Shown here in pieces: positions 7,630 to 14,227 of a DNA stretch of 36,830 nucleotides. Below the pieces are notes generated by a model that was not told the origin of the DNA, did not search any database, and was given only the letters and a program-made list of their open reading frames with translations. The DNA comes from Spartobacteria bacterium (GTDB taxonomy: Bacteria > Verrucomicrobiota > Verrucomicrobiia > Chthoniobacterales > UBA6821), in the NCBI GenBank assembly GCA_947487385.1, contig CANKWU010000019.1, forward strand, positions 1 through 36,830. The letters run 5' to 3'. The stretch's first letter is position 1, and every line of letters begins with the position of its first letter. A program made the translations under genes and the position numbers.

Positions 7630-8592
7630 TTACCGGAGGCCAACTGCTTTTCTAAGGCGCTCCATAACTGGTGCCGCGATTTCAGAAGCCCGTTCTCCTC
7701 CTTGCTTCAGGATGCGGTCGACTTCCGCGGGGTCGGAGGAGAACTGCTCGCGACGTTCCCGCATGGGTGCGAAGTAATCGCGGACTGCCGAGAGAAGAGA
7801 TTTTTTGAAGTCTCCATAACCTTTTCCTCCAGCAAGGAAGTCCGCCTCCATCGTGGCATAATCAGCGGGGGAGGCGACATGCTTGTAGATGCCCAGGATG
7901 GCCGATCCCTCGATCGGTTTCGGGGATTCGACAGGTGTCGAGTCGGTTTGAATCCCCATAATTTTTTTCTTAAGAGCTCTTTCTTCAAGAAAGAGCTCCA
8001 CCGTGTTGCCATAGCTCTTACTCATCTTTGCCCCATCAGTGCCGGGAATGGCAGCCGATTCATCACGAATCATCGCTTCGGGAAGCTTAAAGATCTCGCC
8101 GTAGAGTTCGTTGATCTTCACAGCGATGTCGCGGGTGACTTCGAGGTGCTGTTTATGGTCCTTGCCAACCGGAACCACATCGCTGTCGTATGCTAGAATG
8201 TCAGCGGCCATGAGGACCGGATAAGAGAAGAGTCCGAGTGAGGCATGAAGGCCTTTGGCGAGCTTGTCCTTGTACGAGTGGCAACGCTCAAGAAGCCCCA
8301 TCGGGGTGACTGTGGAGAGAATCCAGGCAAGTTCCGGAATGCAGGTGATATCGCTCTGGCGAAAAAGGCATGCCTTCGCAGGATCAAGACCGCAGGCGAG
8401 GAAGTCGATCGCCACTTCTCGGGAGTTGCGGCGTAATGCCTCGGGATCCCTGACCGTGGTGAGCGCATGAAGATCCGCAATGAAATAAAAGGCCTCTCCC
8501 TTCTCCTGGAGTTCGATAGCTGCCCTCATCATGCCGAAGTAATTGCCAAGATGAGGAAGCCCCGTGGGCTGTATTCCAGAAAGAATGCGCAT
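7630..8592 (-). CDS. trpS: Tryptophan--tRNA ligase
   Basis: A 320-residue class I aminoacyl-tRNA synthetase that charges tRNA-Trp. The HIGH-equivalent PTGLPHLGNYFG is at residues 9-20 and the KMSKS loop (TDGAKMSKSYGN) at 189-193. The Trp-pocket elements DLHALTT and YPVLMAADILAY, plus VGKDHKQHLEVTRDIA, are as in bacterial TrpRS. The length is standard. It precedes the initiator tRNA on the same strand, 75 nt upstream. The upstream 180 nt before the next repeat element hold no gene and should contain its promoter. Confidence 0.96.
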   Translation of the reverse strand: MRILSGIQPTGLPHLGNYFGMMRAAIELQEKGEAFYFIADLHALTTVRDPEALRRNSREVAIDFLACGLDPAKACLFRQSDITCIPELAWILSTVTPMGLLERCHSYKDKLAKGLHASLGLFSYPVLMAADILAYDSDVVPVGKDHKQHLEVTRDIAVKINELYGEIFKLPEAMIRDESAAIPGTDGAKMSKSYGNTVELFLEERALKKKIMGIQTDSTPVESPKPIEGSAILGIYKHVASPADYATMEADFLAGGKGYGDFKKSLLSAVRDYFAPMRERREQFSSDPAEVDRILKQGGERASEIAAPVMERLRKAVGLR

Positions 8593-8770
8593 AAAATAAA
8601 AAAGGGTCTTAGGGAGCTGAGAAAGAGAGTCGACGAAAATGGTTGGTTAGGACGGTGTAGATTTTATGATTTCTGTTGTCGCAACGCCACTCACAATCTT
8701 GATGAAAAACCCCTCTGATCAAAAAATCTCTAACCAAAGGGCTAAGAAAACTCCGGGGAGGAGCGTCTAG

Positions 8771-9130
8771 GGAAGCGCTGAATAAATCCCATGATGGCCT
8801 CTGAAGTGCATTTAATTGTTATTCAAGGGCGTGTAGCTCAGAGGCAATACCCTTGCGGTCTTGCCCAAGCAAGCAACGCAGGAACATCGAGTATCGGGAG
8901 ATACGATGAAGCCTGCGAAGCAGTCCGGAGGACGAACCAAGCACCCGGGAGGGTGTGCTGAAGAAAGCGATGTAATCGCTCCCCAAAGGGTGCCACAGCT
9001 TCTCGGGAGGGAAGTGGCATCAACCCGTCGGGAGACGGCGAGGCAAAACGGCCCATTGCTTGCCCGGTCGTTGCTTCGCATCCGCTGCGACTTTCCGCAA
9101 CAGCCTCAATGCGATTTAATAAGCGCTTCC
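8771..9130. mobile_element. MITE-like element 1 with terminal inverted repeats
   Basis: A 360-bp segment with roughly 30-bp imperfect terminal inverted repeats: the left end begins GGAAGCGCTGAATAAATC, and the reverse complement of the right end begins GGAAGCGCTTATTAAATC. It is flanked by CTAG on both sides (8767-8770 and 9131-9134), which reads as a 4-bp target duplication. It contains no credible protein gene; its interior folds strongly (see the RNA entry). The ends match those of the element at 11242-11515. Termini beginning GGAA and 4-bp CTAR target duplications resemble IS5-family transposition, so it may be moved in trans by such a transposase; this is inference. The surrounding non-coding stretch 8593-9459 otherwise holds only the dispersed repeat at 9314-9445. 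Confidence 0.7.
8828..9107 (+). ncRNA. Probable structured RNA carried by MITE-like element 1
   Basis: Three long-range helices nest inside one another: GAGGC 8841-8845 with GCCTC 9103-9107, TTGCGG 8853-8858 with CCGCAA 9095-9100, and CAAGCAA 8870-8876 with TTGCTTG 9056-9062. Inside the last lies a row of local hairpins: CGCAGG/CCTGCG (8877-8917) enclosing GTATC-GGGA-GATAC; GTCC-GGA-GGAC at 8923-8933; CACCC-GGGA-GGGTG at 8942-8955; AGCGAT-GTA-ATCGCT at 8966-8980; CTTCTC-GGGA-GGGAAG at 8999-9014 within TGCCA/TGGCA; CCGTC-GGGA-GACGG at 9025-9038. Four loops are the same GNRA tetraloop, GGGA, a signature of RNA rather than DNA function. The GNRA loops suit the plus strand as the RNA. I cannot assign a family; group I/II intron-derived RNA or an omega/HEARO-type guide scaffold are alternatives. 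Confidence 0.5.
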
Positions 9131-9313
9131 CTAGGTACTGTCACGGGAGATCCGCAATTTCCCGAAGTGGATCGCGAGATCTTTTATGATTCGAAGCGCT
9201 AGGCTATTCAGTCGTTGCCTCATCCCGGGCCTAATCAATGGGGTAAGCTCGAATTGATAAAATTAAGGGATTGGCATCTGAATGACGAGCGAATGATACC
9301 CCCTTCCCAACCT

Positions 9314-9445
9314 GACGCCAAGTGTCTCATCCCTCTCTTTTAGTCGGGGCTTGGAAGTTTGGATGCAGGGCTAGGCGCGCGAGTTCCTCTGTAGTGAACT
9401 ACTGCAAACGAGCAGCAACACCGCCTTGCGCCATAAATCCCAAGA
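9314..9445 (-). repeat. Dispersed REP-like repeat, copy A
   Basis: Read on the minus strand, this 132-bp block aligns along its length with 28039-28163. The shared landmarks are a palindromic core (CTGTAGTGAACTACTG at 9389-9404 on the plus strand), CTCGCG next to it, CATCCAA-CTT-CAAGCC, and a terminal hairpin GACACTTGGCGTC (reverse complement of 9314-9326). It lies upstream of umuD, with the palindrome 55 nt before the ATG. No gene is seen in it. Confidence 0.65.
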
Positions 9446-9459
9446 CGCCATAATTCGCC

Positions 9460-9888
9460 ATGGAAATCGAGGTGCCAATACCCTTTGAGAAGCGGACTAG
9501 TTTGAAACTCCCTCTGGTCTCTGCCTCGGTGGAGGCGGGTTTTCCTTCTCCGGCTGATGACCATTTGGAGCGAGGGATCGACCTCAATGAGGAGCTGATC
9601 CGCAATCCCGCCGCAACCTTCCTAGTCCGCGTGAAGGGAGACTCGATGCGTGATGCTGGAATTCATGCCGGGGATGTGCTGATCGTCGACAAATCGCTTA
9701 CTCCGATCGACCGCAAGATCGTGGTGGCGATGATCGACGGGAACTTCACGGTGAAACGGTTCCGGAAGCGGGGAGGACAGGTCTTCCTCGAAGCCGAAAA
9801 CCCTGAGTTTTCCCCCATCGAGGTGACGGAGGGCCAGGAGCTCTCCATCTTTGGCGTGGTGAGCTACATCATTCATCAAGCCAGATAG
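9460..9888 (+). CDS. umuD: UmuD-like self-cleaving S24 peptidase, DNA polymerase V subunit
   Basis: A 142-residue protein matching UmuD in length and layout. The self-cleavage site is Ala26-Gly27 in VEAGFPSP, the catalytic Ser62 is in GDSMRDAG, and the Lys99 general base is in DGNFTVKRF. There is no N-terminal helix-turn-helix, so it is not a LexA repressor. In the SOS response RecA filaments trigger cleavage and UmuD' joins UmuC to form the error-prone polymerase. umuC follows 24 nt downstream. No clear Shine-Dalgarno precedes ATG 9460, but the family N-terminus fits that start. The pair sits between two related inverted-repeat elements, suggesting acquisition as a unit. Confidence 0.92.
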   Translation: MEIEVPIPFEKRTSLKLPLVSASVEAGFPSPADDHLERGIDLNEELIRNPAATFLVRVKGDSMRDAGIHAGDVLIVDKSLTPIDRKIVVAMIDGNFTVKRFRKRGGQVFLEAENPEFSPIEVTEGQELSIFGVVSYIIHQAR

Positions 9889-9912
9889 GCGCGAAAGGCA
9901 AGGTAGGGACAG

Positions 9913-11202
9913 ATGATCGCTCTGGTCGATTGCAACAATTTCTTCTGCTCCTGTGAGCGGGTCTTCAATCCAGCCCTGCAGGGGAAGCCAATCGTGGTGC
10001 TTTCCAATAACGACGGCTGCATCATCTCCCGCAGCGAAGAGGCCAAGGCATTAGGGATTCCCATGGGGGCACCTCTCCACGAACAGCAGGAGGTGATCCG
10101 CAAGCACGATGTCCAGGTCTTCAGCTCGAACTACACGCTCTACGGCGATATGTCGGCCAGGGTGATGTCGATCCTTCGGGAGGAGGTTACCACAATCGAG
10201 GTCTACTCGATCGATGAGGCCTTCCTGAAACTCACGGGCAACTTTGACGAGGAGATGGCGCGAGCGCTCCGGGCGAAGATTCTGCAATGGACGGGCATTC
10301 CAGTCTGTATAGGGATCGGATCGACAAAGTTGTTGGCGAAGATTGCCAACCGACACGCGAAGAAGAACAAGACTCTCACGGGCGGGGTCTTCGATTTGGC
10401 GAGTTACTGGGATCCGGAGGGAATTCTCGCCGATACTCCGACCGATGGACTATGGGGCGTGGGGAAGAACTTGGCCCAGCGTCTCAAGGGAATGGACATC
10501 ACGACGGCCTTGGGCTTCCAGCAGGCCGATCCCGCAGCCATCCGCACGAGCATGGGGGTCGTGGGCGAACGAATGCTCAGGGAACTCAACGGAATTTCCT
10601 GCTTGGAGTTAGAGGAGGTACCACCTGATCGCAAGGGTGTGATGGCCAGCCGATCCTTCGGAAGCCCTGTAGAGACCCTAGAGGAGCTGGAAGAGGCCCT
10701 TGCCAACCATGTGGCCCGGGCCAGCGAGAAGATCCGGCGCTATGGGCTACTCGCCACTCGTTTGGAGGTCTTCATCAAGACCAACCGCTTCAGGAAGGAT
10801 GATCCCCAGTATTCCCGAGGGATCGCCATCACCCTGGATCGCCCCACCAATGGGACGGCGGAACTGATGGCTGTAGCCCGCGAACTCCTTCAGCGGATCT
10901 ACCGTCCCGGCTACCGCTACAAGAAGACAGGGGTGCAGTTGGTACACCTAGTGGACGAGGATGCGTATCAGCCCGGTCTCTTCGATGCGCCGAAAGCGAA
11001 CCGGATCGACCTAGACAAGATCATCGATGAGATCAACCGCCGTCTGGGCGATCCCAAGAACCCCGTCATCACCCGCGCCTCTCAAGGAACCCAGCGCTCT
11101 GGTAGTGGAGGGAAGGGGTGGCAGATGAAAGCCGAGCGACATTCACCCCACTACACCACCGACTGGAATCAACTGCCTGAGGCAAAGAATTCAGTGATTT
11201 AG
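9913..11202 (+). CDS. umuC: UmuC-like Y-family DNA polymerase V catalytic subunit
   Basis: A 429-residue Y-family polymerase that copies past DNA lesions. The N-terminus MIALVDCNNFFCSCERVF holds the first catalytic Asp (Asp6), and VYSIDEAFLKL carries the catalytic Asp-Glu pair. The palm/thumb region WGVGKNLAQRLKGMDI has the helix-hairpin-helix element, and the little-finger domain follows, with the UmuC-type tail PGYRYKKTGVQLVHLV and the C-terminal QPGLFD segment (a likely beta-clamp binding motif). The length is normal for UmuC (about 420). It forms an operon with umuD. No stop, frameshift or missing catalytic residue is seen. Confidence 0.94.
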   Translation: MIALVDCNNFFCSCERVFNPALQGKPIVVLSNNDGCIISRSEEAKALGIPMGAPLHEQQEVIRKHDVQVFSSNYTLYGDMSARVMSILREEVTTIEVYSIDEAFLKLTGNFDEEMARALRAKILQWTGIPVCIGIGSTKLLAKIANRHAKKNKTLTGGVFDLASYWDPEGILADTPTDGLWGVGKNLAQRLKGMDITTALGFQQADPAAIRTSMGVVGERMLRELNGISCLELEEVPPDRKGVMASRSFGSPVETLEELEEALANHVARASEKIRRYGLLATRLEVFIKTNRFRKDDPQYSRGIAITLDRPTNGTAELMAVARELLQRIYRPGYRYKKTGVQLVHLVDEDAYQPGLFDAPKANRIDLDKIIDEINRRLGDPKNPVITRASQGTQRSGSGGKGWQMKAERHSPHYTTDWNQLPEAKNSVI

Positions 11203-11241
11203 TTTCATCCATGATGCTTCCAACAAGCTTCAGTGAGCTAA

Positions 11242-11515
11242 GGAACCGCTGATTAAATCGCATAGAGGCCGTGGCGGAAAGAATGGGCCGCCGGGCAAGG
11301 CGGCTTGGCGCAAGCATCCCCGCAGTGGGCTGTAAGCGCCAAGCCTACATGGCCCCCGGCCGGTTATCTCCGCAACCCGCAGGGCTGAAGCCATTTGTCG
11401 ATTTTTTCGCGTTGCTCGCTCGGGCGAGACCGCTGTGGGTATCGCCCAGCACTCGCGCCTCCAAAAATCAGCAACTGCTCTTCAGCGGCCTTCATGGGAT
11501 TTAATCAGCGGTTCC
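11242..11515. mobile_element. MITE-like element 2 with terminal inverted repeats
   Basis: A 274-bp segment with 30-bp terminal inverted repeats that differ at only three positions (left end GGAACCGCTGATTAAATCGC; right end, reverse-complemented, GGAACCGCTGATTAAATCCC), flanked by CTAA on both sides (11238-11241 and 11516-11519). The interior folds back: GCCGCC 11287-11292 with GGCGGC 11299-11304, GCTTGGCGC 11303-11311 with GCGCCAAGC 11336-11344, and GGGCC/GGCCC further out. No protein gene is credible. The ends share GGAASCGCTKAWTAAATCSCAT with element 1, but the interiors are unrelated. It follows umuC by 39 nt. Confidence 0.75.
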
Positions 11516-11519
11516 CTAA

Positions 11520-11890
11520 TTTCTAAGTAATTACAGGATCTTTAGCAAACCTGCTCATCCTGAAAGGATTAAGCCAAGAGAATTGCTTCCATAAGATGAC
11601 TCGGAACGTAAGGATCCAAGCGTCACAACTCGGAAATCATCTCCGTATCGATTCTGTGTGCTTCACTATATTTCGGGCCGCTATGAACGATGTGATGCTT
11701 CAGGGAAACAAGCGCATCCTACTGTTGCTCGATCCAGCCTTCCTTTACATTTATCAGACTGATATTTGTTTACAGTGTTGTATAAAGATCATGCTTAGCT
11801 TCCTTAAAGGTTTATCTAATAAAATTAATTAGCTTTTTCTAAGCACTTCCCCATCTGGCGGGAAAGGATTTCGAGGAGTAGATTTGTTTT
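11520..11890. other. Non-coding stretch without a recognised gene
   Basis: Between element 2 and the small lipoprotein gene I see no convincing gene. The only open frame of note (11596-11832, plus, 78 codons) has no family resemblance, an uneven composition and no ribosome site. CTAAT-AAAATTA-ATTAG followed by CTTTTTCT around 11815-11840 could be a weak terminator. The promoter of the lipoprotein gene should lie in the last 60 nt. Confidence 0.5.
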
Positions 11891-12064
11891 ATGGAAACAA
11901 CTACCAAGATCGTAATCTGCGCTTCAATTATGGCTCTCTCGTTGACTGGGTGCTTCTCGCTGAGCACGACAAGAACAGGAACACCAGACAGAACGACCAC
12001 TATTACCCAGCAGACTAGAAGTACACCGAACACGACTACTACAACACGGTCGACAACCTACTAA
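11891..12064 (+). CDS. Small Thr-rich lipoprotein, function unknown
   Basis: A 57-residue reading frame starting at ATG 11891 with GAGGAG about 12 nt upstream. The first 20 residues are a lipoprotein signal peptide (METTTKIV, then ICASIMALSLTG) ending in the lipobox LTGC, with the acylated Cys at 21. The mature part of about 36 residues is almost only Thr, Ser, Arg, Asn, Gln and Pro, with a TTTTT run near the end and no predicted fold. Such tiny outer-membrane lipoproteins are often stress-induced or structural; no function can be assigned. The next small membrane protein gene begins 63 nt downstream, so they may share a promoter. Confidence 0.65.
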   Translation: METTTKIVICASIMALSLTGCFSLSTTRTGTPDRTTTITQQTRSTPNTTTTTRSTTY

Positions 12065-12127
12065 GTGCTCGCTGAATGTGGAACGTCATTGATCGCCAAA
12101 ATTATCAATATTTAATACTTAAAAACT

Positions 12128-12277
12128 ATGTTCTACACAATCGCCATCGTTCTTCTTGTTCTCTGGGCACTAGGATTCGTCAGTGCCTACACGCTGGGTG
12201 GATTTATCCATATCCTACTTGTTTTCGCCCTGGTCATTCTCCTGGTCCAGATCATCCAGGGACGTAAGATCCTATGA
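12128..12277 (+). CDS. lmo0937-family (DUF5670-like) two-helix membrane protein
   Basis: A 49-residue protein from ATG 12128 with two transmembrane helices (about residues 3-20 and 25-43), a Gly-rich turn (YTLGGFIH) between them and a basic C-terminus (QGRKIL). The pattern MFYTIAIVLLVLWALGF followed by a second helix with HILLVFALVILLVQIIQGR matches the small lmo0937 family that is widespread in bacteria, is often stress-associated, and has no known function. Two hairpins with T-runs follow directly, marking the end of the transcript. Confidence 0.8.
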   Translation: MFYTIAIVLLVLWALGFVSAYTLGGFIHILLVFALVILLVQIIQGRKIL

Positions 12278-12292
12278 TTAGATTGCAAGAAT

Positions 12293-12319
12293 GCCCGATC
12301 ATTAGGATTCTCGGGCTTT
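12293..12319 (+). terminator. Hairpin terminator after the small membrane protein
   Basis: GCCCGA (12293-12298) pairs with TCGGGC (12311-12316), followed by TTTC, 15 nt after the stop codon. It is modest alone but is followed by a stronger hairpin. Confidence 0.45.
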
Positions 12320-12335
12320 CCTGAGATTTTTGGGA

Positions 12336-12372
12336 GGAAATCCCAGCCATCTAGGAGCTGGGGTTTCCTTTT
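12336..12372 (+). terminator. Strong Rho-independent terminator
   Basis: GGAAATCCCAGC (12336-12347) pairs with GCTGGGGTTTCC (12357-12368) at 11 of 12 positions, with a 9-nt loop and a following TTTT. It separates the small-protein genes from the dehydrogenase gene. Confidence 0.75.
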
Positions 12373-12485
12373 GTCCAAGGCAAAATAGCAACAGGGTTCT
12401 TGATTTCTAAAAAGACTTTTCTCTTTGAAAAGATGGATCTGTAGATAGCCCCCTCCTAGCATAGAGTCAGAGACTTTCACACATC

Positions 12486-13388
12486 ATGATCAAAGAAACT
12501 ATTGCAGTCGTTGGAGTTGGACGCATGGGCGCGAATATAGCGCGTCGTCTCAAGGATCAAGGATACAGCGTTACGGCCGTCCATGACTGTCAGGCACCAT
12601 TAGCCGCTGCACTTGCCGCCGAGCTTGGAGCAGAGGCCGCAGGATCGCTGGCCCGTGTTACGGAACTAGCCGATGTGATTTTCACTGTTGTTACTGACGA
12701 TGCTGCCATGCATGCGATCTTCCAACCCGGCGATGATAGCCTTCTGAACGGGGTGAAAGATCAAGCGAAGGGGAAGCTTTTCATCAACTGCGCCACCGTT
12801 TCACCCTCGGTTCATCTGGCCGTCGAGGAACTCGCCCACAATGCAGGAGCGGAGTCGCTCGAAGCGTGCATGGCCTCTAGCATCACTCAAGCACGGGAAG
12901 GCAGCCTTTATCTGATGACTGGGGGGACTGAGCAGGCTTTCCGTCGTGCGGAACCGATCCTTTGGGATCTCAGCATCTCGCTGCGCCACATCGGATCAAC
13001 CGGCAGGGCTGCCCAGGTTAAGGCCCTCGTCAACATGGTCATGAATGTCAATACGGCCGGTCTTGCCGAGGGACTCGGACTCGGGGAGGCCCTTGGACTC
13101 GACCTGACAATGCTGCGAGAGGTTTTCTCGCAGACTGGGGCAAGCTCCAGGGTACTTACCACAGATGGAGAGGATATGCAGAACTGTGACCACTCCTGCT
13201 TCTTCTCGGCTGCTCATGCCGCCAAAGACAGCGGTATCGCTCTTGAATTGGCACGGGACACCGGACTCAGTCTGCCACTCGCCGAGGCGACCAAGAGGCA
13301 GTACGACCGGATGGTTGCAGAGGGTTTTGGCGAACTCGACAAGTCAGGTATCGCTGAACTGACCTTTCTGGGGAGAGGAAAACAGTGA
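12486..13388 (+). CDS. NAD(P)-dependent beta-hydroxyacid dehydrogenase (HIBADH family)
   Basis: A 300-residue oxidoreductase. The N-terminal Rossmann fold carries GVGRMGANIARRL (GxGxxG/A cofactor loop, residues 8-20), then TVVTDDAAM and the strand FINCATVSPSV (equivalent of the family's substrate-binding DxSTxxP segment). The second domain has GSTGRAAQVKALVNMVMNVNTAGLAEGLGLGE, where the Lys in AAQVKALVN corresponds to the catalytic Lys of the family. Members oxidise 3-hydroxyisobutyrate or reduce tartronate semialdehyde, succinic semialdehyde or glyoxylate; the substrate here is not evident. The lipocalin gene follows at once, so they may be co-transcribed. Confidence 0.88.
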   Translation: MIKETIAVVGVGRMGANIARRLKDQGYSVTAVHDCQAPLAAALAAELGAEAAGSLARVTELADVIFTVVTDDAAMHAIFQPGDDSLLNGVKDQAKGKLFINCATVSPSVHLAVEELAHNAGAESLEACMASSITQAREGSLYLMTGGTEQAFRRAEPILWDLSISLRHIGSTGRAAQVKALVNMVMNVNTAGLAEGLGLGEALGLDLTMLREVFSQTGASSRVLTTDGEDMQNCDHSCFFSAAHAAKDSGIALELARDTGLSLPLAEATKRQYDRMVAEGFGELDKSGIAELTFLGRGKQ

Positions 13389-13411
13389 ATAATGCATCGG
13401 AGACACCAATC

Positions 13412-13954
13412 ATGAAAACAACTTCCCAAGCCTTCCTCTTGATGGCAGTGGTGCTACTGTGTGGATGCATGTCTATGCTAGCGAAAAACGAACCTTTGAG
13501 AACGGTTGATCATGTGGATCTGACCCGGTTCATGGGTGAGTGGTATGTGATCGGAACGATCCCGTGGATCGTTGAGAAGAACAACGTCGGGACGATGGAT
13601 ATCTATAAGATGAGGCGAGATGGTCGGATCGATATTACTTATGCCTTTCACAAGAAGGATCTTTCCGCAAAGTCTCAGGAGATGCATGCGATTGGAACGG
13701 TGCTCGATACCAAGACGAATGCCCGATGGGGAGTCCAGTTCATCTGGCCCTTCAAGGCTCCTTACCTGATCATCGATCTGGCAGAGAACTATAGTACCAC
13801 CACCATTGGCTATCCCTCTAGGGATCTGATCTGGATCATGGCTCGCACACCGACTTTGCCAGATATGACCTACCGGGCGCTTCTACAAAATGCTGCCCGC
13901 CAAGGTTACGACACCAATCGGATCGTCAAAGTCCCTCAGAAAACAGGTCAGTAG
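13412..13954 (+). CDS. blc: Lipocalin-family lipoprotein (Blc-like)
   Basis: A protein of 180 residues from ATG 13412, chosen because GGAGA lies upstream and because it opens a proper signal peptide (MKTTSQAFLLMAVVLLCGC) with lipobox LCGC. An in-frame GTG at 13385, overlapping the upstream stop, would add nine residues. The lipocalin GxW region is DLTRFMGEWYVIGTIP, then TYAFHKKD, WGVQFIWPFKAPYLIIDLAENYSTTTIGYPSRDLIWIMART in the order of Blc/apolipoprotein D barrels. Blc proteins bind fatty acids or lysophospholipids at the outer membrane and help in membrane stress. Confidence 0.9.
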   Translation: MKTTSQAFLLMAVVLLCGCMSMLAKNEPLRTVDHVDLTRFMGEWYVIGTIPWIVEKNNVGTMDIYKMRRDGRIDITYAFHKKDLSAKSQEMHAIGTVLDTKTNARWGVQFIWPFKAPYLIIDLAENYSTTTIGYPSRDLIWIMARTPTLPDMTYRALLQNAARQGYDTNRIVKVPQKTGQ

Positions 13955-13969
13955 TTAAAGTCTGCCTTG

Positions 13970-14190
13970 TCAGGTGACTCTCTCAATGAAGTGGAGTCTC
14001 TTTTCTATCAGGACGGTTGGTGAGGCAGCAGGGAGTTCGGATACATCCAGCCCAGCAACCGGTTGGTCTCGGAAGTGGACGAGTGAAGGGCCCGGATCCA
14101 TAAGCGGGGTGCAAGTCTTCGGGGGTTTTATCCTCCAGTTTTTCGAGAGGTGACCGGTCGTCATATTGCTTCGAATTCCCTGACATAGAG
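13970..14190 (-). pseudogene. Possible frameshifted small gene
   Basis: Two overlapping minus-strand frames each look protein-like over only part of this 273-nt gap. One (ATG near 14186) reads MSGNSKQYDDRSPLEKLEDKTPEDLHP; the other then continues with LMDPGPSLVHFRDQPVAGL and on to DVSELPAASPTVLIEKRLHFIERVT and a stop at 13970. Joining them across the AAAACCCCC tract would give a single protein of about 70 residues, so either a frameshift has broken it or there is a sequencing error in the homopolymer. I do not recognise the family. A hairpin GACTC/GAGTC near 13976 is also present. Confidence 0.3.
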
Positions 14191-14227
14191 GCTCCGCTAG
14201 CTTCCATGAAAAAAATGGTTCCGTAGA

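Noticed and set aside
8827-8870. tRNA-like beginning GGGCGTGTAGCTCAGAGG
   Set aside because: It resembles the 5' part of a tRNA, but no matching anticodon arm, T arm or acceptor partner follows; the bases pair instead within the larger fold of element 1.
8812-9202. Open frames of 70-113 codons inside element 1
   Set aside because: They arise on both strands over palindromic GC-rich sequence, have no family resemblance and no ribosome sites; the folding explains them.
9389-9404. SOS box (LexA site) CTGTAGTGAACTACTG before umuD
   Set aside because: It looks like CTGT-N8-ACAG with one or two changes, but the same core lies in the repeat copy before cas3 and partly in the CRISPR leader hairpin, so it belongs to a repeat family; I cannot claim LexA binding.
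9460-9888. LexA repressor
   Set aside because: The S24 peptidase domain is present but there is no N-terminal DNA-binding domain, and umuC follows; UmuD is the better call.
11596-11832. Open frame of 78 codons between element 2 and the lipoprotein gene
   Set aside because: No ribosome site, no recognisable domain and atypical composition; treated as chance.
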